Source of the DNA: Nostoc sp. NMS7 | GTDB taxonomy: Bacteria > Cyanobacteriota > Cyanobacteriia > Cyanobacteriales > Nostocaceae | Direction of reading: 5' to 3' | Assembly: GCF_017115085.1 (NCBI RefSeq) | Contig: NZ_JABXKJ010000097.1 | Span: forward strand, 1 to 64,000 | DNA length: 64,000 nt | Shown here: positions 60,901-64,000 of the stretch, in pieces | Layout of the letters: the number at the start of each line of letters is the position of its first letter | Position numbering within the stretch: the stretch's first letter is position 1 | The notes under the pieces: generated by a model | Databases searched by the model: none | The model's input: the letters and a program-made list of their open reading frames with translations, nothing else | Told to the model about the DNA's origin: nothing | Program-made: the position numbers and the translations under genes

Positions 60901-61141
60901 TGGGCAACTCCATCTTTTCATAAACTAATGCCCCAGGCTCTAATTCCCAAATTACTTGTAGTTCTTCACCCAAACCATCATCTTCAACAGAGGACAGACT
61001 GACCAAATGCTGAGTTTTTTCCACTGCACTCAGCATTGGATTGGTGGGTAAAGTCGTATTACGCACATCCGTGACGACGAATTGCCGGGAGCGAACGTTA
61101 ACCAGTTGACCTTGTTCTGGGATAGCTCTGACTATAGCCAT
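57971..61141 (-). CDS. drmD: DISARM protein DrmD, SNF2-like superfamily 2 helicase
   Basis: The track start (61201) is in a heptamer repeat giving MEIPNFQFPTPHSQFPIPQI; ATG 61141 (MAIVRAIPEQGQLVNVRSRQ) is the real start, giving 1056 residues. Motifs are NLLIADDVGLGKTIEAGLVA (I), DLLIVDEAHNVAPSGGGNYA (II), LFLTATPHNGYPESFTALLE (III), LLATDAASEGLDLQNFCSRL (V) and NPNRMEQRNGRIDRHGQKAQ (VI). The C-terminus has long coiled coils (FERQVREQIEKLREQLDETR). DrmD defines class 1 DISARM together with drmMI. A dispersed repeat is inserted in frame near residues 545-560 (VQGDSPSGTRCERLMTLYGG). Confidence 0.92.
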   Translation of the reverse strand: MAIVRAIPEQGQLVNVRSRQFVVTDVRNTTLPTNPMLSAVEKTQHLVSLSSVEDDGLGEELQVIWELEPGALVYEKMELPKPTGFDAPARLDAFLDAVRWGAASIADIRTLQSPFRSGIDIEDYQLDPVVRAIQMPRVNLLIADDVGLGKTIEAGLVAQELIIRHRCRRILIVCPSSLQIQWRDQMRDKFGLDFRVVDSTLMKELRRKRGIHVNPWQHFPRLITSIDFLKRDRPLRLFREILPGEGEPMYPRRFDLLIVDEAHNVAPSGGGNYAVDSLRTAAIRFLVPHFEHKLFLTATPHNGYPESFTALLELLDSQRFARGVSPDRKQLQVIMVRRLKSEMKGWDGSDLFPQRQLEAIPVDYPEAERQAHANLKRYTELRCKGVADNTEKYATEFVLKLLKKRLFSSSQAFATTLAQHEESLKNARRRTYSSLSRPTEGILRRQLAQIEEDFADDEVYEESTDEAITNTTRLFRELSAEEQGLLRQMREWAETTSRVSDAKAKELLNWIHTHIQPNGKWSNERVIIFTEYRATQKWLYNLLAVEGLVQGDSPSGTRCERLMTLYGGMKSEDREQVKAAFQASPDISPVRILLATDAASEGLDLQNFCSRLIHYEIPWNPNRMEQRNGRIDRHGQKAQEVKIYHFVGKDYQHNTTGLRPGELEGDLEFLMRAVLKINNIREDLGKVGPVIAAQVEEAMLGYRTVLDTTVAERESEVVRRMLKFERQVREQIEKLREQLDETRQHLRLTPDNIEAVVKIGLKLAQQPPLIATEIEGIDGQGFYLPPLKSSWAVCSEGLAHPHTKEIRPIVFDPQLAHGRDDVVLAHLNHRLVQMCLRLLRAEVWSKEGRKALHRVTARLVPNSVLDTPAVIAYGRLVILGSDQQRLHEEVITAGGLLKEGKFNRLGVMKIQSCLAAALPELAPSDIREKLAQLWDSHASALMQALEARMQDRSKSLQRDLGDRAQKEAADITAILTELRQSILNELDEPEFKQLELFNTAEREQFERNVNSLKVRVEQIPAEIEREVAAIQARFANPTPRLFPLAVTYLIPQKLAR
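59458..59497. repeat. Dispersed palindromic repeat in frame in drmD
   Basis: GCGTTCGCATCGCGTCCCCG with AAGGGGAATCGC belongs to the common CGTCCCCttcGGGGAatcGC element. It adds about 11 residues (QGDSPSGTRCE) between helicase motifs III and V. Confidence 0.6.
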
Positions 61142-61200
61142 GATTTGGGGAATGGGGAATTGGGAGTGGGGAGTAGGGAATTGGAAATTGGGAATTTCCA
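61142..61200. repeat. Short tandem repeat GGGGAATTGGGA (STRR-like) upstream of drmD
   Basis: About eight heptamer-like units directly abut the drmD start. This is the third tract of the same family in the DISARM locus. Confidence 0.75.
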
Positions 61201-61642
61201 ATCACCAATTATCAAAGACAGGTTTGTGTTGTTATTATTGTTACTTCTCTTTTCCTATACAGTCAAAATTCTCAGTGATATGTTCTCAAGATAGTGGTGC
61301 AAAGCATCTGCCGTGAGAACACACTCAGTAACTCAAACCGTGAAATGTATGCTAAATTTTTTACTTCATTGGAATTTTTGTAGTTTGCGTAGGCGCAGCC
61401 CGCACTTCTCTACGAGACGCTGCGCGTAGCAAGATCCCGAAAGGTACGACAAAGCTCAGTGACTGTCGTAGACAGGTTTTGAGCATTTGGTCAAGTTGCT
61501 CCTTTGTCGCGCGATTCCCTTCGGGATAGCTGACGCTCGTTCCTCGCTATCGCTAATGTCGTTTGTATTGCAATCTGTCTCGTCAACTAACAACACCCAA
61601 CTCGAACGCTGATATTTCCGCACCTAGATTTTGAATGAAAAT
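61201..61642. other. Intergenic region between DarG-like and drmD genes with dispersed palindromes
   Basis: Several GC-rich palindromic motifs occur (GCGTAGGCGCAGCCCGC, ACGAGACGCTGCGCGTAGC, GCGATTCCCTTCGGGATAGC) at about 61385-61545, all familiar as dispersed elements of Nostocales. No gene is seen. A drmD promoter must lie here or in the upstream toxin-antitoxin unit. Confidence 0.5.
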
Positions 61643-62332
61643 TTATTGGTAAGTGTTAGGTAAGATAGTTGGGTAAAATTTTTGGAGTAGGAGTAAAGTT
61701 TTTTGTACTGTAGTAATCCCTATTCCTTTCGTTGATAAAAATTTAGATAAATTACATATACTTTCCTCTTGCATTGCTTGCTTGACTTTTTTAATGTATG
61801 TTTTCCCCAAGCCAGTTACCTCTAAAATTTCTCTATCTGATAGTGAAAGAAAAACAGTTTTTAATTCATTAAATATATCATCAGGTGCATGAGGATCGTA
61901 TATATATATTTCTATAGGTAATTCACATTCACCTAAATACTTATTCATAATTTCTAGAGATTGCTCTTGGGGAATTCCTCCATTTTGTGTTCCAAGCAGA
62001 GGAAAAGCGATAGAAGTTATCTCTTTTTCTATGTAGGTATCGACGAATTTTTGCAAACCCAATTCCAGATATTCTAACTTTGATGGTTTCTTCCAGTGCT
62101 TTTTAGTTGGGAAGTTAAGAACCCAATGTTTGTCACATTTATACAGCCACAGCTTACCAATATCCATCAAATTTTGATTACATATTTCTACATAATATGT
62201 ATACATTTCTTGATATCTTAAGCGAAATTCCAATGCAATACCAGCACCCATCACCCCCACACAGTTAACAGTGTTGACTAGTGTTTGACAATTTGAAGTA
62301 AATAAATTGCCTTTAATAATTTTGAGACTCAT
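61643..62332 (-). CDS. darG: DarG-like macrodomain antitoxin
   Basis: The 229-residue product has a macrodomain at residues 1-150: LKIIKGNLFTSNCQTLVNTV, NCVGVMGAGIALEFRLRYQE, WVLNFPTKKHWKKPSKLEY and TSIAFPLLGTQNGGIPQEQS. NTVNCVGVMGAGIA is the ADP-ribose-binding loop of DarG/ALC1-like macrodomains, which remove ADP-ribose from thymidine. The C-terminal 75 residues (REILEVTGLGKTYIKKVKQA, LSTKGIGITTVQKTLLLLQK) look like paired helix-hairpin-helix units that could bind DNA or the toxin. The gene overlaps the toxin gene by 20 bases, the toxin coming first. Confidence 0.85.
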   Translation of the reverse strand: MSLKIIKGNLFTSNCQTLVNTVNCVGVMGAGIALEFRLRYQEMYTYYVEICNQNLMDIGKLWLYKCDKHWVLNFPTKKHWKKPSKLEYLELGLQKFVDTYIEKEITSIAFPLLGTQNGGIPQEQSLEIMNKYLGECELPIEIYIYDPHAPDDIFNELKTVFLSLSDREILEVTGLGKTYIKKVKQAMQEESICNLSKFLSTKGIGITTVQKTLLLLQKFYPTILPNTYQ

Positions 62333-64000
62333 TTGTATAAATTAACCATTCTTGACCATTTTCTTGAAACCTAACACTCATAGGAGTATTAGGCTTATAT
62401 TGTAGCTGGATAGAACGAGATGAACTAACATTAATAGATTGTCCAAAGTTAATTTTTGAAATGTCTTTAAACGGCGAAATAATTTCTCTATTAAATGGAA
62501 GCTGTTCTGTAAAGCTAAGAATTAATTCTCCATGAATGTTTCCATATTTATCGTAGTTATCAATTTGGATATCAATAAAATTTCCCCGATCGTTAATTGT
62601 TACATAAGGATTATTATGATAGAACAAACTCCCTTCACGAACAATTTCCAATTCTTGAAATACGCGATTAGCATATTTTGATTCTGTACCAATGAGCTTT
62701 AGCAAAGTATCTTTATCCTGGGTTGTACGACAAATAATACTTATATCCTCTAAATTAAACTCAGTAAAATCGAGGTAATTATGAACGATAAATTCTTGTT
62801 GGGATGCTCTCAGAAAAGTCTCTTTGCCAGCTGCCAGTGTAGAATAGACATGATCAAAATCAAAACACTGCTCCAAGAAAGTTGTACTGTTACCATAATG
62901 AGAGCCTGAAGCTGCAAGATTCCCACTACTTATACCACATTTGCTGCCATGAGTTTCCAGCACTCGCTTTAGATCGAAGCGGAAGAAAATTGGTACAGGA
63001 CAAAGAGCATAAATATTTCCTCTACGTTTGCCTAACCCTTCATTATGCCATTGAGTTGGAGTTTGTGGTCGGCAATAGAAACGTGCAAAATCTTTTACAT
63101 CGCTTCTGGTCCGGCCGATAAGGTTTGCGCCAGCTGAATTGCTGAAGTTACCACAAAGATTTCTGGCTAGTAGTTTTTCATCTGTGAGAATTGAAACAGC
63201 ATTTTCAATATGGGTAAAGTGGTAGATGTATCCTTTCCAAGTGGAATTCTGACGATTTAGCCCAGCTTGAAATTTACGTGCAAATTCTTCTATTTCTTCT
63301 GGTGTTCTCTCTAAATAAAAATCATTACTTATGCAATTGCTGTGTATTTCAAAGAAAGGGTTATAATTATCTACTTCTTCTGTCCCTGTAGTCTCTATCT
63401 CTATGGTTGCAGTTTGCAGAGGGTTAGGTTCACCATCTAAATTCGCTATTTCTATAGCAATTAATACCATGTATTCAAGTATGTCTATAATCTGTTTATC
63501 ATTGGCAAACCAAGAATGTTCACGATTAGAATATAATAAAGGAGCTATTTCTTGTTTTTTCTCTCCCTTCAAAAGATAAACACATACTGCTTGACGCTGT
63601 TCTTCAGTTTTTGCCTGTAGCGCCCACCTAATAATTTCGTCTTTAGAAATACTATCTCTCCTGGAACGACAAGCATAGAATAAATTTAAAGCAGTATCCT
63701 TATACTCATTGTGGAGGATGCGGCTATCTGGTGCAAAATCAACTAACAATTTTTCCTCAATAGCATTAGAATTACTGATTAATAGTTGCTGACAAGGCAA
63801 ATAACTACCAGCTTGAGACATAAAGTAAACTGTCTCTAAAAAATTCTGAAGTTCATTAAGTTCATAAGCTGCACTAAAGTTATTAAGAAAATCTTTGGAA
63901 ATCAGACTACCAAGATATATAGCTTGGGATACTCCCACTCTTGGCTGACTATTTCCTATTTCATTTTTTAATATATCAACTAACCGTAAATCATTGACAA
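62313..64000 (-). CDS. darT: DarT-like DNA ADP-ribosyltransferase toxin with long extensions, cut by the window edge
   Basis: The track starts at GTG 63938, but the frame stays open and protein-like to the window edge (NDLRLVDILKNEIGNSQPRV), so the real start is outside. The DarT/DUF4433 domain spans about residues 230-400 of the tracked ORF: KGYIYHFTHIENAVSILTDE with the NAD-binding His, DFARFYCRPQTPTQWHNEGL with the Arg, and FLRASQQEFIVHNYLDF with the likely catalytic Glu. DarT attaches ADP-ribose to thymidine in single-stranded DNA and blocks phage replication; DarG reverses it. Canonical DarT is about 200 residues. Here more than 240 N-terminal and about 130 C-terminal residues of unknown role are added. 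Confidence 0.82.
   Translation of the reverse strand, partial: VNDLRLVDILKNEIGNSQPRVGVSQAIYLGSLISKDFLNNFSAAYELNELQNFLETVYFMSQAGSYLPCQQLLISNSNAIEEKLLVDFAPDSRILHNEYKDTALNLFYACRSRRDSISKDEIIRWALQAKTEEQRQAVCVYLLKGEKKQEIAPLLYSNREHSWFANDKQIIDILEYMVLIAIEIANLDGEPNPLQTATIEIETTGTEEVDNYNPFFEIHSNCISNDFYLERTPEEIEEFARKFQAGLNRQNSTWKGYIYHFTHIENAVSILTDEKLLARNLCGNFSNSAGANLIGRTRSDVKDFARFYCRPQTPTQWHNEGLGKRRGNIYALCPVPIFFRFDLKRVLETHGSKCGISSGNLAASGSHYGNSTTFLEQCFDFDHVYSTLAAGKETFLRASQQEFIVHNYLDFTEFNLEDISIICRTTQDKDTLLKLIGTESKYANRVFQELEIVREGSLFYHNNPYVTINDRGNFIDIQIDNYDKYGNIHGELILSFTEQLPFNREIISPFKDISKINFGQSINVSSSRSIQLQYKPNTPMSVRFQENGQEWLIYTNESQNY

Overview
The window looks like accessory DNA of a filamentous, heterocyst-forming cyanobacterium (Nostoc/Calothrix type), probably a large plasmid or a plasmid-like integrated island. 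The clues are many GCGATCGC (HIP1) palindromes, heptanucleotide-type tandem repeats (STRR-like CCCATTC/CCCAATT tracts), the dispersed CCCTCTCCC...GGGAGAGGG palindromes of cyanobacterial genomes, cyanobacterial-type proteins (Ycf46-like ATPase, peroxiredoxin-like protein, pentapeptide repeats, Rpn/DUF4351) and a dense set of plasmid maintenance genes. No rRNA or core chromosomal operon is visible.

Layout. (1) 0-9.2 kb, maintenance: the end of an unrecognised gene, a membrane protein, a lipoprotein, three related small charged proteins each with its own leader hairpin, and a Ycf46-like AAA ATPase. Then come two partition systems back to back: an actin-like ParM with a small ParR-like partner on the minus strand, and a ParA with a small DNA-binding partner on the plus strand. 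About 0.56 kb holding two distinct repeat families separates them. (2) 9.2-10.9 kb: an IS607-family element (serine recombinase plus TnpB). Its tnpA start codon lies inverted in the 9-nt loop of a 16-bp perfect inverted repeat. (3) 11-19.2 kb, replication: an XRE-like regulator, a winged-helix initiator-like protein with repeats inside its gene, a DnaB helicase, a two-copy repeat protein, an archaeo-eukaryotic-type primase and a ParB-like protein. (4) 20.3-31.2 kb: a tightly packed minus-strand cluster around an FtsK-like DNA translocase, with an M23 peptidase, a lysozyme-like protein, about seven membrane proteins, a RusA-like nuclease and a small P-loop ATPase. It reads as a candidate DNA transfer apparatus, although no VirB4/T4SS gene is in view. 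(5) 31.3-40.6 kb, mixed cargo: an ATPase plus HNH nuclease pair (Septu-like), a peroxiredoxin-like operon, a CoiA-like/GIY-YIG-like fusion, a pentapeptide protein, an aldo/keto reductase and hypotheticals. An approximately 120-bp direct repeat occurs at both ends of this segment. (6) 40.6-64 kb, defence: a class 1 DISARM locus (drmD, drmMI, drmA, drmB, drmC) with extra genes. These are a second PLD-family protein, a DUF559 nuclease, a UPF0175 protein, a RelE-UvrD fusion helicase, and an Rpn-type nuclease with a degraded copy. A DarTG-like toxin-antitoxin pair lies upstream, and its toxin gene runs off the right edge.

How it fits together. The left half copies, partitions and perhaps transfers the replicon; the right half is anti-phage cargo. 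Within the defence half, genome-dispersed repeats sit in frame inside coding sequences (drmMI three times, also drmD, the UvrD-like helicase and the DUF559 gene), and repeat-derived codons falsely extend several ORF starts (drmB, drmD). Corrected starts are given. All calls come from reading the sequence and recognising motifs; no database search was run.
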